Of a DNA stretch of 64,000 nt, positions 34,403 to 43,335 are shown piece after piece. Within the stretch, counting starts at the first letter, position 1, and every line of letters starts with the position of its first letter. The notes below the pieces were generated by a model, which saw only the letters and a list, made by a program, of their open reading frames with translations, did not search any database and was not told the origin of the DNA. The translations under genes and the position numbers were made by a program. The stretch is from Sphingobium aromaticiconvertens (GTDB taxonomy: Bacteria > Pseudomonadota > Alphaproteobacteria > Sphingomonadales > Sphingomonadaceae). The DNA is taken from assembly GCF_037154075.1 (NCBI RefSeq), contig NZ_JBANRJ010000001.1, positions 3,591,501-3,655,500 of the forward strand, written 5' to 3'.

Positions 34403-36088
34403 GTGATCGAGGCGATAGCTGATCGGCGTCAGGCCATGTCTGATCGACATCCTGTCTGGGAAGAGATGACTCTCGACGCGTATCTTGCGCGAACGCAGCG
34501 GTATTTCGCGGCAAAGCCCCTCGTCATCACTGATGCAGAAACGCTGGATTATGCTGCGGTCCACAGTCAGTCAGAGCGCTTCGCCGCGGCCCTTTCCGGC
34601 CTCGGGATCGGCCGGGGCGACCGGGTCGGACTGCTGCTCGCCAATTATCCGATCACGGTATCGCTGATGTTCGCGATATGGCGCGTCGGTGGCGTCGCCG
34701 TGGCCATCAACACCCTCTATAGTCCCAGGGATCTGGAATATGTGGCGCGCGAAGCGGGCTGCAATCTCCTCATCAGCATGGCGCGCTTCGGGTCGCGCCG
34801 CTATGACCGGGAGCTTGATGCCCAAATGCCGGGATGGCGGTCTGGCGATTGCGCCGCCTTGCCGGAACTGCGCGGTGGGCTGGTGTATGACGTAGAAGCG
34901 CCGCAGGAATTTATCGCCCCCCTCCCGGTGGGCACATTGCCGATACAAGGCGCGGACCCGCACGATCCCGCCGTCATCATGTTCACGTCGGGCACGACAG
35001 GATCGCCGAAGGGGGTCTTGCAAACCCACGATAATCTGTTGCGAGCCGCCTATGCGGGCGCCTATCATCAGGCGTTCGATGAAGGCCGACGCGCGGTTTT
35101 CTCGCTCCCCCTCTATCATGGCTTCGGCCTGGTCGTTGGCCTGCTGTCGGGCATGATCGTGGGGGGATCGATCGTTCCCCTGCTTCGGTTCGATGCGGAT
35201 GCGCTGCTGTCGGCGACACAGCGCCACCGCGCCACATATCTGATGGGCGTGCCGACCATGACGATCGCGATGATGGAGCGGGCGAAGGTCAAAACCTATG
35301 ACCTGAGTTCGCTCACCGCCGTCCACAGCGCCGCAGCGCCCACTCCGAGCTGGGTCTGGCGCGACATCCAGGAGATATTGGGATGCAGGGAGATCTTCAC
35401 CAGTTACGGCCAGACCGAAGCGACCGCGACAATCGTCTGCACTCAGCCCGATGACTCGATCGAGGTCGTGGCCGAGACGCAGGGCTGCATCGTCCAGGCA
35501 GGCGTTGCCGGGATCGCGGAACAGGATGGCAGGATCTGCGAATTCAAAACCATCGATCCCGTCACCGGCGCCGACCTGCCAACGGGCGTCGCTGGCGAAC
35601 TTTGCACAAGAGGCCCGATGAACAGCCTGGGCTATTTCCGCCGCCCGGAGGAAACGGAGAAACTCTTCCTGCCGGGTGGATGGCTGCGTACCGGGGATCT
35701 GGGCCAATTCCGGCCTGACGGCAACCTGTTCCTGACCGGTCGGTCGAAGGAATTGTACAAGAGCCGGGGGGAGCTGGTTTCACCCAAGGAGCTGGAACAA
35801 CTCGCCACCACCCATCCCGCGATCGCGCAGGCCTTTTTTATCGGCATGCCCGACGATCGCTGGGGCGAGTGCGGCTGCGCCTGGATCGTCCTTGCAGAAG
35901 GTCAACCCCTGTCCGAAGACGATATCCTCGCCTGGCTGAAACCGCAGGTCGCCGGGTACAAGCTCCCGCGCGACATCTGGTTTATCGCGGAAGCGGACTT
36001 GCCGAAAACCGGCACAGGCAAGGTCCAGAAGAATGGTTTGAAAGAGATGGCGCTGGCCCATCTCGCCGCACAACGAGGCGCGGCCTGA
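34403..36088 (+). CDS. AMP-dependent acyl-CoA synthetase
   Basis: 561 residues from a GTG eight bases after AAAGGAGAG. ANL-superfamily ligase: the P-loop MFTSGTTGSPKGVL, the A5-type SYGQTEATATI, the hinge region WLRTGDLGQFRPDGNLFLTGRSKELY and the catalytic C-terminal Lys in PKTGTGKVQKN. It activates a carboxylic acid, probably the ring-opened product of the pathway, to its CoA thioester. ribB follows by 31 bp in the same transcript. Confidence 0.92.
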   Translation: MIEAIADRRQAMSDRHPVWEEMTLDAYLARTQRYFAAKPLVITDAETLDYAAVHSQSERFAAALSGLGIGRGDRVGLLLANYPITVSLMFAIWRVGGVAVAINTLYSPRDLEYVAREAGCNLLISMARFGSRRYDRELDAQMPGWRSGDCAALPELRGGLVYDVEAPQEFIAPLPVGTLPIQGADPHDPAVIMFTSGTTGSPKGVLQTHDNLLRAAYAGAYHQAFDEGRRAVFSLPLYHGFGLVVGLLSGMIVGGSIVPLLRFDADALLSATQRHRATYLMGVPTMTIAMMERAKVKTYDLSSLTAVHSAAAPTPSWVWRDIQEILGCREIFTSYGQTEATATIVCTQPDDSIEVVAETQGCIVQAGVAGIAEQDGRICEFKTIDPVTGADLPTGVAGELCTRGPMNSLGYFRRPEETEKLFLPGGWLRTGDLGQFRPDGNLFLTGRSKELYKSRGELVSPKELEQLATTHPAIAQAFFIGMPDDRWGECGCAWIVLAEGQPLSEDDILAWLKPQVAGYKLPRDIWFIAEADLPKTGTGKVQKNGLKEMALAHLAAQRGAA

Positions 36089-36119
36089 GAGCGAAGCCGA
36101 AACATGGAAAGAGTGATCG

Positions 36120-37256
36120 ATGAGTAGCGAAGGCATTTCGTCCATAGAGGACATCATTCACGACGCGATAAATGGGCTTCCCTATATTCTGGTCGACGCG
36201 GACGATCGCGAGAATGAAGGGGATATCATTATCCCGGCCCAGTTCGCGACCCCGCGCCAGATCAACTTCATGGCAAAGCATGCGCGCGGACTGATTTGCC
36301 TGGCGATGACAAAGGCGCGCGCAGAGCAGTTGAAGCTGCCACCGATGACGATCAATAATCAATCCGGCCACGGCACTGCGTTCACCGTGTCGATCGAGGC
36401 GCGAGAGGGGGTGACCACCGGAATTTCGGCGCAGGATCGCGCGCATACGATAGCGGTCGCCGTCGATCCAACGAAGACATCTGCCGACATCGTATCGCCG
36501 GGGCACATATTTCCCCTCACGGCGCGCGACGGCGGCGTCCTTGTACGGGCCGGTCATACCGAAGCGGCCGTCGATATCTCTCGCCTGGCCGGCCTGACGC
36601 CGGCGGGTGTCATCTGCGAAGTCATGAACGATGATGGCAGCATGGCGCGCCTCCCCGAACTGCTGGTCTTCGCGAAAGAGCATGGATTGAAAGTTGGCAC
36701 CATAGCCGACCTGATCGCCTATCGTCGGCGTTTCGAAAAACTGGTGGAGCGAGTGGCGAGTGCGCCTTTTCATAGCTTCTATGGAGGCGATCTCACGATA
36801 CACGTTTATCGAAACCTGGTCGATGGCGGCGAACATGTCGCGCTCGTCAAGGGCGAGGTACGTCCGGATCTCGACACGCTGGTACGCGTACACCAGGTCG
36901 ATATGGCGACGGACATGCTCGGCTGGTCCCAGGCCCATCCCGATTATGTGCCGCAGGCGCTGAAAGCCATTGCGGCGCATGACGGTCAGGCGGTCGCCGT
37001 CTTCGTGCGTGATCCCAGTCCGGATTCCATCTCGAAGCGGATCGAGGGCGGGCGCAAGACCTATCACGACACCAATGCCACGCGCGATTACGGCATAGGC
37101 GCGCAAATCCTGCTGGACCTGGGTGTTCGGCAGATGACCTTGCTCACGTCGAGCAAGGCAAAATTGGCGGCGCTCGAAGGATTTGGCCTGACCGTCGTCG
37201 ATCGCAGGCCATTGCGCGATTCCGATGTGACGGCCGAGCGTCTATTGGCCGATTGA
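36120..37256 (+). CDS. ribB: 3,4-dihydroxy-2-butanone-4-phosphate synthase with degenerate GTP cyclohydrolase II domain
   Basis: 378 residues. The N-terminal domain (1-205) is a complete Rib[66 protein letters not shown]. The C-terminal domain has the length and fold text of RibA, but the zinc cysteines of GTP cyclohydrolase II are absent where they should be ([16 protein letters not shown]). Only the ribulose-phosphate branch of flavin synthesis is therefore expected. Placed in an operon of an island with two FMN-dependent monooxygenases and a flavin reductase, it probably raises flavin supply during growth on the substrate. Confidence 0.88.
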   Translation: MSSEGISSIEDIIHDAINGLPYILVDADDRENEGDIIIPAQFATPRQINFMAKHARGLICLAMTKARAEQLKLPPMTINNQSGHGTAFTVSIEAREGVTTGISAQDRAHTIAVAVDPTKTSADIVSPGHIFPLTARDGGVLVRAGHTEAAVDISRLAGLTPAGVICEVMNDDGSMARLPELLVFAKEHGLKVGTIADLIAYRRRFEKLVERVASAPFHSFYGGDLTIHVYRNLVDGGEHVALVKGEVRPDLDTLVRVHQVDMATDMLGWSQAHPDYVPQALKAIAAHDGQAVAVFVRDPSPDSISKRIEGGRKTYHDTNATRDYGIGAQILLDLGVRQMTLLTSSKAKLAALEGFGLTVVDRRPLRDSDVTAERLLAD

Positions 37257-37287
37257 AATAGGGGGCGACGTTGATCGCCCCCTATTT
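37256..37287. terminator. Bidirectional terminator between ribB and the flavin reductase gene
   Basis: 13-bp stem AAATAGGGGGCGA/TCGCCCCCTATTT with a 6-nt loop. The stem starts at the last base of the ribB stop codon. Confidence 0.78.
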
Positions 37288-37293
37288 ATCCGT

Positions 37294-37785
37294 TCACAAC
37301 AGCGGTACGACTTTTCCGTAACGGCCCTTGTGGAACAGCAAGGGCGCGCCGGGGTGATGGATGTCGAGGGCGTGAACTTCGCCGATGGCGATATAATGAT
37401 CGCCCGCTTCATGGATCGCATGGAAAGAACAGTCGATCCATGCCAGCGCGCCGTCTAATATCGGCGCGCCGCGTGCCGACAAATGATGGGGTACGGCCTC
37501 GAACTTGTCGGGAGCCTTGGACGCCAGAGTCCGGCACAATTCTTCCTGATCGTCTGCCAGCACATTCACGCAAAATCCGCCACAGGCTTCGATCTTGGGC
37601 CAACTGGATGAGGCCTTGTCGGGGAAGAAGGCGACCAGCGGCGGGTCCAGCGAGACGGAAGTGAATGACCCGACGATCATCGCGGCGGGCGTCCCGTCCT
37701 GCTGCGTCGCGGTGATGGCGCATACGCCCGTCGGATAATGGCCCAGTATCTGCCGGAAGGCAGCGGCGTCAGCGGCGATCGACAT
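37294..37785 (-). CDS. Flavin reductase family protein
   Basis: About 163 residues, ATG 37785 after AAGGGA. It belongs to the DIM6/NTAB-type flavin reductases: FRQILGHYPTGVCAITATQ, MIVGSFTSVSLDPPLVAFFPDK, SSSWPKIEACGGFCVNVLA and the terminal GRYGKVVPL. It supplies reduced FMN to two-component monooxygenases such as the LLM enzymes here. It lies 8 bp after the P450 gene in the operon ADH, P450, flavin reductase. The frame is open further upstream inside the P450 gene but lacks family sequence. Confidence 0.9.
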   Translation of the reverse strand: MSIAADAAAFRQILGHYPTGVCAITATQQDGTPAAMIVGSFTSVSLDPPLVAFFPDKASSSWPKIEACGGFCVNVLADDQEELCRTLASKAPDKFEAVPHHLSARGAPILDGALAWIDCSFHAIHEAGDHYIAIGEVHALDIHHPGAPLLFHKGRYGKVVPLL

Positions 37786-37793
37786 GTTTCCCT

Positions 37794-39047
37794 TCAAACC
37801 TCCCAGACCAGCGGAATATCTTCTACCGCCGACACGATACCGGCATGATAGATGGGCGCCGCCCCTTCCTTCAGGGCAAAACGCGGAATGCGGGCCAACC
37901 ACTCCTGCAACATGACAAGCACTTCCATACGCGCCAGATGCATGCCGGCGCAGCGGTGTGGTCCCTGCGCGAAGGTAGAATGCGCAACGTTCCTGCGTGA
38001 CAGATCGACCTTCAGGGGGTCTTCATGTTGCGTATCGTCCAGGCCATGCAGCGCCGTCGGCAGGAGTATGAGGTCGCCTGCCTTGAGCTGCGTGCCGAAA
38101 TATTCCATATCCTCGACGACGTAGCGCGCATCGGACACTACCGCGAAGCGGCGGAACATCTCCTCCACCCCGCGCTGCAGCTTCATCGGCTCGGCCACCA
38201 TCTCAGCAACCGTTTCAGGATGGCGCGCGAGATAGATCATCATGAAGCTGAGGAAATTGACGACAGTATCAAGGCCGCCGAGCAGCAGCAGCGACACCAG
38301 GCCGAGCATCTTGTCCTCCGGCATCGGCGCGCCGTTGATTTCGCTATTCACCATCTGCGTGATGAGATCAGTGCCGGTGCCACCCCGCCGCTCCGCAATG
38401 ATAGGCGCAACATAGGCAAAGAAGCCCGCATTCGCGGCTTGTAGCGATTTCCCTTGCTCCTCCGGCGTGTTTCCCGATGGGCGGGTCATTTCCTTTGCCA
38501 GCAGGTTGAGCCTGGCCGCGTCCTCCATCGGCAGGCCCGCCAGCGCCAGAAACACCTTCACTGGAAAGATGTTGGCAAAATCCCTGGCGAAGTCGCACTG
38601 GCCACTGGCGGCGAAACCCTCGATCAGTTCGATCGCCACGGCCCGCACATCGCTTTCGACCTTGCGTATCTGGGCAAGGTTCAGACCCTTGTCGATGACC
38701 TTGCGATAGGACGTATGTTCGGGCGGGTCCATCTTTGTGGGCACCATGTCATAGGCTTCGCCGGCTTCGCGCGGCACCCATATGACCCGACTCGAAAAGC
38801 GGTCGGGACTACGATAAACCTCATCGATCAGTTCGCCGCGCGTCGCGATCCAGTGGCCGCCGGTGAAGGGCGTCCAGACCAGCGGCGGCGTATCGGGCTG
38901 CTGCACCTTTTTCCACGCTTCATGCACCCCTTCCTCGATGCCATCGAGCGCATAGATGTCGACTTCGCGCACCAATGGGGCAGGAACATGGTCGGGAATT
39001 GGCATACGGTGTTTGGCAGATGGCGGGGCTATCGTATCGACGTTCAT
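37794..39047 (-). CDS. Cytochrome P450, CYP101-like (P450cam relative)
   Basis: About 417 residues. The heme-thiolate motif [10 protein letters not shown] has Cys about 366. The I-helix [16 protein letters not shown] keeps the Asp/Thr pair (D260/T261). By eye it aligns along its whole length with P450cam: [23 protein letters not shown] and the C-terminal [15 protein letters not shown]. Of the camphor-pocket residues, Tyr96 and Thr101 equivalents (Y99, T104), Val295, Asp297, Ile395 and Val396 are kept, while Phe87, Phe98 and Val247 become Trp, Met and Leu. It probably hydroxylates a cyclic terpenoid-like ketone. No ferredoxin or reductase gene is adjacent, so redox partners must be elsewhere. 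Start ATG 39047 after GAGAGGA. Confidence 0.92.
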   Translation of the reverse strand: MNVDTIAPPSAKHRMPIPDHVPAPLVREVDIYALDGIEEGVHEAWKKVQQPDTPPLVWTPFTGGHWIATRGELIDEVYRSPDRFSSRVIWVPREAGEAYDMVPTKMDPPEHTSYRKVIDKGLNLAQIRKVESDVRAVAIELIEGFAASGQCDFARDFANIFPVKVFLALAGLPMEDAARLNLLAKEMTRPSGNTPEEQGKSLQAANAGFFAYVAPIIAERRGGTGTDLITQMVNSEINGAPMPEDKMLGLVSLLLLGGLDTVVNFLSFMMIYLARHPETVAEMVAEPMKLQRGVEEMFRRFAVVSDARYVVEDMEYFGTQLKAGDLILLPTALHGLDDTQHEDPLKVDLSRRNVAHSTFAQGPHRCAGMHLARMEVLVMLQEWLARIPRFALKEGAAPIYHAGIVSAVEDIPLVWEV

Positions 39048-39061
39048 GCCAGCGTCCTCTC

Positions 39062-40144
39062 TCAAGCGATGTTGGGATCGATGACGGCCTTGGTGGCGAC
39101 GCCATTCTTCGTGACAGCGAGTGCTTCAGCCGCCTGACCGATGCCGAAACGATGGCTGACGAGGCCAGCAAGCGGTACGCGATCTTGCACCCGCGCCGCG
39201 AACTGCATCCCCTGATAGTAATTTTTAGGCGCCGGGAAAGACGCGCCGCCGATTGTCAGGTTCTTCAACGTCAAATCGCGCGGAGAGATAGGCTGGGTGC
39301 CGATCGCGCCCCATAGTCCCAGGATGATATAGCGGCTGTGGATGCCGCTGATGTCCACCCCTTCGGGGAACGCAGGCAAAGCGCCCGCCGCCTCGATGAC
39401 GATGTCCGGTCCCTGTTTCCCGATCAGATCATAGATTATCCGTTTGCGCTCATCGGCCGGCAGGCTGAGCGACACCGTAGACGTGGCGCCCAGGGTAATG
39501 GCCGCGTCCAGACGCGCCTGCGCGCCGTCGATGACTATTATTTCTCGTGCGCCCGCCTGCGCCGCGACCAGTACTGCCGACAATCCTACTGGTCCCGCGC
39601 CCTGCACGACTACGGAATCGCCGAAACGAACCGGACCGCAACGATCGAAGCCACGCAGGACGGTCGGGAGCGCACAGCCCAGAGCGGCGATCGCTTCCGG
39701 TTGCGCCCCGTCCGGCAGCCGATAAAAAGGCATGTTGTTTGGCAACCAGGCATATTCCGAATAGCTGCCCCAGTTAGGCTTTGCGGCATCCTCGAAATAT
39801 TGGCTGTTCTCACACGGCGTCTGTTCCAGGACGGTGCAGGAATAGCAGCGATGGCACAGTGCAATCGGCGACCAGATGACAAGATCGCCAACCTTTACAG
39901 GCGTTCCGGCGTAGTCGCTCGAGACGCCAGCGCCGAGCTGCGTGATCTCGCCAACGCCCTCGTGCCCCAGGATGATCGGGAAAGGCATCTCGCCCGCTTC
40001 CCCGGTAAGGATATGGACATCACTGCCGCAGACGCCGCCCAATATCGTGCGGACAAGCGCGCCGCCCGGCTCGGGCGCATGAACCTCGACATCCCATGTT
40101 TCCAGTCGGTTCTTTTCAACGAGCACTGCGGCTTTACCGTACAT
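39062..40144 (-). CDS. Zinc-dependent alcohol dehydrogenase (MDR family)
   Basis: 360 residues. Catalytic zinc text [10 protein letters not shown] and GHEGVGEI. The structural-zinc loop has four Cys in [19 protein letters not shown]. The Rossmann motif is [16 protein letters not shown]. It oxidises a secondary alcohol with NAD(P)+, presumably the P450 product, to a ketone. It is the first gene of the operon ADH, P450, flavin reductase (14-bp gap to the P450), with an operator 93 bp upstream. Confidence 0.92.
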   Translation of the reverse strand: MYGKAAVLVEKNRLETWDVEVHAPEPGGALVRTILGGVCGSDVHILTGEAGEMPFPIILGHEGVGEITQLGAGVSSDYAGTPVKVGDLVIWSPIALCHRCYSCTVLEQTPCENSQYFEDAAKPNWGSYSEYAWLPNNMPFYRLPDGAQPEAIAALGCALPTVLRGFDRCGPVRFGDSVVVQGAGPVGLSAVLVAAQAGAREIIVIDGAQARLDAAITLGATSTVSLSLPADERKRIIYDLIGKQGPDIVIEAAGALPAFPEGVDISGIHSRYIILGLWGAIGTQPISPRDLTLKNLTIGGASFPAPKNYYQGMQFAARVQDRVPLAGLVSHRFGIGQAAEALAVTKNGVATKAVIDPNIA

Positions 40145-40236
40145 GGCCTATCCTCTCGACAACGACCCAATTTGGCCATGCCATCTTGCTATCATGGCGT
40201 CGCGCCAGCGTAATCCAGCGTTCAATCGCAATCAAG

Positions 40237-40250
40237 CTAATCGTAATTAG
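40237..40250. promoter_or_regulatory. Operator CTAAT-CGTA-ATTAG upstream of the ADH-P450 operon
   Basis: Perfect palindrome arms, 93 bp upstream of the ADH start. The minus-strand -10 is not obvious; a TTTTAT stretch adjoins the site. Confidence 0.58.
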
Positions 40251-40412
40251 ATAAAAGATGCAAGAGCGAATCTGTGTAGCGCTACGCCACCCCCTTCATG
40301 CGTTTACCACCGTGGTGCTGAAAATTTCATTATATCGTTGTAATATAATAATTATAAATCGCTACGGCGACAGTGGGGCTTCGTGAAAATGGGTGTGATT
40401 TGCAGGCCGTTC

Positions 40413-40454
40413 TTGACTTCTCGATCAGGTGCCGATTAGTATAATCATAATTAG
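40413..40454 (+). promoter_or_regulatory. Promoter TTGACT-N17-TTAGTA with ATAAT-CATA-ATTAG operator
   Basis: -35 at 40413-40418, possible -10 at 40436-40441, and a palindrome with one mismatch at 40441-40454. It lies 37 bp upstream of the SDR gene at 40491 and has the same layout as the promoters at 29112 and 34343. Confidence 0.52.
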
Positions 40455-40490
40455 GCTGAGGCAGATCGGCCATTAGCAACAGGAGAAATT

Positions 40491-41237
40491 ATGGGCCGCC
40501 TTACCGGAAAAACTGCCGTCATTACGGGTGCGGCGCGCGGAATGGGGGCGTCGCACGCCCGTCTCTTCGCGCAGGAAGGCGCCAAAGTCATCCTCACCGA
40601 CCATAATGTCGAAGGCGGGGAAGCGCTGGCGCGTGAGCTTGGCGACGCGGCGATCTTTGTGGCCCATGATGTCACCCAGCCGGAATCCTGGGCCAATGTC
40701 ATCGCGACAGCCGTGGACGCCCATGGCACCATCGACATTCTGGTCAATAATGCGGGCATATTGGGTCCGATGGCGACTACCGCCGACCTTACCGAGGATG
40801 GCTATGCGTTGGTGTGCGCCATCAATCAACATTCCGTTTTTTACGGCATGAAGGCTGTCCTGCCGGTAATGGTCAAGGCCGGACGTGGGTCGATCGTCAA
40901 CATCTCGTCGATCGCGGGGATGGCTGCGAACTACGGCTTTCCAAGCCTCGCTTATGTGGCGAGCAAATTCGCCGTGCGCGGCATGACGAAAGCGACGGCG
41001 ATCGAATATGGCAAACATAATATCCGGGTAAATTCGGTCCATCCCGGCTTCATCCAGACACCGATGATGGTCGAGGCGACCGATGAGGTCGGGGGGGAAG
41101 CGCTCGCCCAAATCCCGCTTGGGCGCATTGCCGAGCCGATCGAGGTATCGAACCTCGTCCTGTTCCTCGCCTCCGACGAATCGTCCTACATCACAGGGGC
41201 GGAACATCTCGTCGATGCAGGCATGTTGGCGCATTAG
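40491..41237 (+). CDS. Short-chain dehydrogenase/reductase (SDR) 1
   Basis: 248 residues, classical SDR. Cofactor motif TGAARGMGASHARL, then NNAGILGPM, the catalytic Ser (ISSIAGM) and YxxxK (YVASK), and a late HPGFIQTPM. AGGAGAAATT precedes the ATG. It oxidises or reduces a hydroxyl/keto intermediate, possibly a 3-hydroxyacyl-CoA or a ring alcohol. It is first in the plus-strand operon SDR 1, hydratase 2, SDR 2. Confidence 0.92.
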   Translation: MGRLTGKTAVITGAARGMGASHARLFAQEGAKVILTDHNVEGGEALARELGDAAIFVAHDVTQPESWANVIATAVDAHGTIDILVNNAGILGPMATTADLTEDGYALVCAINQHSVFYGMKAVLPVMVKAGRGSIVNISSIAGMAANYGFPSLAYVASKFAVRGMTKATAIEYGKHNIRVNSVHPGFIQTPMMVEATDEVGGEALAQIPLGRIAEPIEVSNLVLFLASDESSYITGAEHLVDAGMLAH

Positions 41238-41259
41238 GCGCTAGACGGAGGAAACAGTC

Positions 41260-42030
41260 ATGGCATCGATCGAATTAGACATTCGGGGAAGCGTGGCTGA
41301 GGTTCGCCTGAATCGGCCGTTGGTCCTCAACGCAATCAATGCGGAGATGGACCGGGCGCTGGCGCAGGCATGGGCGCGGATTGATGGGGATACTGACATC
41401 CGCGTCGCAATTCTTACCGGCGCGGGAGATCGCGCATTCTGCGCAGGGGCGGATATTTCGGAGCCGCCCTCTGGACAGGATGGACTCTCGTTTGGCGGCG
41501 GGCTGACAGGCATTGGCGGTCGGCTTGTGCCGTTGCAAAAGCCGCTGATAGCCGTGGTGCATGGCCGTGTCCTTGGCCTCGGTTTCGAACTTGCGATGTG
41601 CGCCGACATTCTGGTCGCGGCGGACGATACGCAGTTCCGCCTGCCAGAAGCACGCGCGGGATTCATCAATCATTGCGGCGTGGTGCATCGCGCCATCCGC
41701 CAACTTCCTCATCATGTGGCATTGGCGATGATCATCGCGAGTGAGCCGCTCGATGCTGCCCGTGCCTTGCAGCTTGGGCTGGTCAATGAAACCGCTGCTG
41801 TCGCGGATCTGGCCGTGGTGACTGACCGATGGGTCCAGAAGATCCTCGCTTGCGCTCCGATGGTAGCCCAAGGCGCGAAGCAGGCGGCGCTTTTGGGTCT
41901 GGAATTTGGCCTGGAGGCGGCGCTCGATCGACGATATCCGCTCATCGATGCCTATGCGGTGACGGACGACTGCAAGGAAGCAGCATCAGCGTGGAGGGAG
42001 AGGCGATCGCCGGAATGGCGAGGCCGTTAA
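41260..42030 (+). CDS. Enoyl-CoA hydratase/isomerase family protein 2
   Basis: 256 residues. Crotonase text VAEVRLNRPLVLNAINAEMD, the oxyanion-hole GDRAFCAGADISEPP and HGRVLGLGFELAMCADI. It resembles the broad CaiD/PaaG-like group. It sits 22 bp after SDR 1 with GGAGGAAAC upstream, and is followed by the interrupted SDR 2. Presumed role: hydration of an enoyl-CoA produced during side-chain or ring-fragment degradation. Confidence 0.9.
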   Translation: MASIELDIRGSVAEVRLNRPLVLNAINAEMDRALAQAWARIDGDTDIRVAILTGAGDRAFCAGADISEPPSGQDGLSFGGGLTGIGGRLVPLQKPLIAVVHGRVLGLGFELAMCADILVAADDTQFRLPEARAGFINHCGVVHRAIRQLPHHVALAMIIASEPLDAARALQLGLVNETAAVADLAVVTDRWVQKILACAPMVAQGAKQAALLGLEFGLEAALDRRYPLIDAYAVTDDCKEAASAWRERRSPEWRGR

Positions 42031-42190
42031 GGCCAGCAGCCTCGCTCCGCGCGCCTGGATGGGCGACCGGGGATGATGATCCGATCCACGCATTTTCCTG
42101 TCGAACGGTCCGTGAAAGGCTGCGTGGTCCCAGCGGGAACCGTCACGGGACCGAATGCCAATTTACTACTCAAGGAAAGGTACCGCTCTG

Positions 42191-42961
42191 ATGGAATTGC
42201 ATAACAAGAAGATCATCGTAACTGGGGCGGCGCAGGGCATTGGGGCATCTGCCCTTCGTGCCTATGTCGCGGCAGGCGCTCAAGTAGCTGCGATGGATAT
42301 CGACGCTGAACAGGGCGCGGCAGTTGCTGCAAGTGCGAATGCCGCAGGTCCAGGCTCGGCATTTTTCATCAAATGCGATGTGGGCGACCGGATGGAAGTC
42401 GATGCGTCTTTCGATGCAGCCGTTGGCCGGATGGGCGGACTGGATGTACTGGCACATATTGCTGGCGTCCATCGCCATGCAGCCACGCATGATGTGCCCG
42501 ATGACACGCTGTCCTGGCTCTTCAATATCAACGTCAACGGCACGATCTACACCAATGGGGCGGCGTATCGCCACATGCCAGACGGTGGCTCGATCATCAA
42601 TTTCGGGTCTGAATCCGGGCTGACGGCCGAAATCAACAACGCCGTCTACGGCGCGTCGAAAGCGGCGGTCCATGCCTGGACACGCATCGTGGCCCGCTAA
42701 TGGGGCAAGCGGGGCATTCGCCTGAACGCCGTGCTGCCCTATATCGTCACACCCATGTATGCTCGGTTCCGCGAGGCACTGTCAGATGAGGATCTGGCCG
42801 CCCATGACAGGGCTACGGCTGAGCAAATCCCTCTTGGCGGAAAATTCGGTGATGCTGATACCGACCTGGCGCCCGTGCTGCTATTCCTGGCCGGCGATGG
42901 TTCCCGCTTCATCACGGGCCAACTCATCCCTGTCGATGGCGGGCTGATTTCGGTTCGGTAA
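42191..42961 (+). pseudogene. SDR 2 interrupted by an in-frame TAA
   Basis: A complete SDR of about 256 codons in one frame: TGAAQGIGASALRAYVAAG, AHIAGVHRH, FGSESGL, the active YGASK at about 157, and the C-terminal [12 protein letters not shown]. One TAA codon interrupts it at 42698-42700, between IVAR and [19 protein letters not shown], where Glu is usual. GAA to TAA is a single-base change. No other damage is visible, so the lesion looks recent or suppressible. An AAGGAAAGG site precedes the ATG. Confidence 0.85.
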
Positions 42962-42999
42962 CGGGTGCTGTGAGCCGGAGCGCCTCGGATCGATCTTGT

Positions 43000-43191
43000 C
43001 GACCGTGCCGGGGCATACCCTCGACCATATCTGTCTGCGGGTTGGTTCGTTTGATGCGGAGATGATCCGCGCCAACTCGTCGCCGTTGGTGTGGGTGTGC
43101 GTCCGATATGGGGCGCTTCAGCTCAACCGGCTACGGCCTGAGCCTTTATCTACGCGATGATGAGGGTAACGAGATCGAACTACGAGGATGA
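43000..43191 (+). pseudogene. VOC/glyoxalase-family gene remnant
   Basis: Short decayed coding sequence. One frame reads PGHTLDHICLRVGSFDAEMIRA, another GVGVRPIW, and a third STGYGLSLYLRDDEGNEIELRG followed by a stop at 43191. Put together these match the middle and end of a VOC-superfamily protein with at least two frameshifts and an absent N-terminus. Confidence 0.7.
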
Positions 43192-43335
43192 TTGGCGCAG
43201 GTTAAATGAACGGCCTCGCCCCGGGATTGGCCCAAGCCTTTGTAATCTGGCATGTTGGTGGCGGATAGCGGGCCGGTTGATACTGGAGCCTGTATGGGCA
43301 GGAACAAGACGTCCCTGCCCACCATGAACGCGGCT

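Noticed and set aside
40145..40490. Small regulatory RNA or gene in the AT-rich gap
   Set aside because: No frame or hairpin; the AT-rich stretch around 40320-40365 and the two operators explain it as a divergent promoter region.
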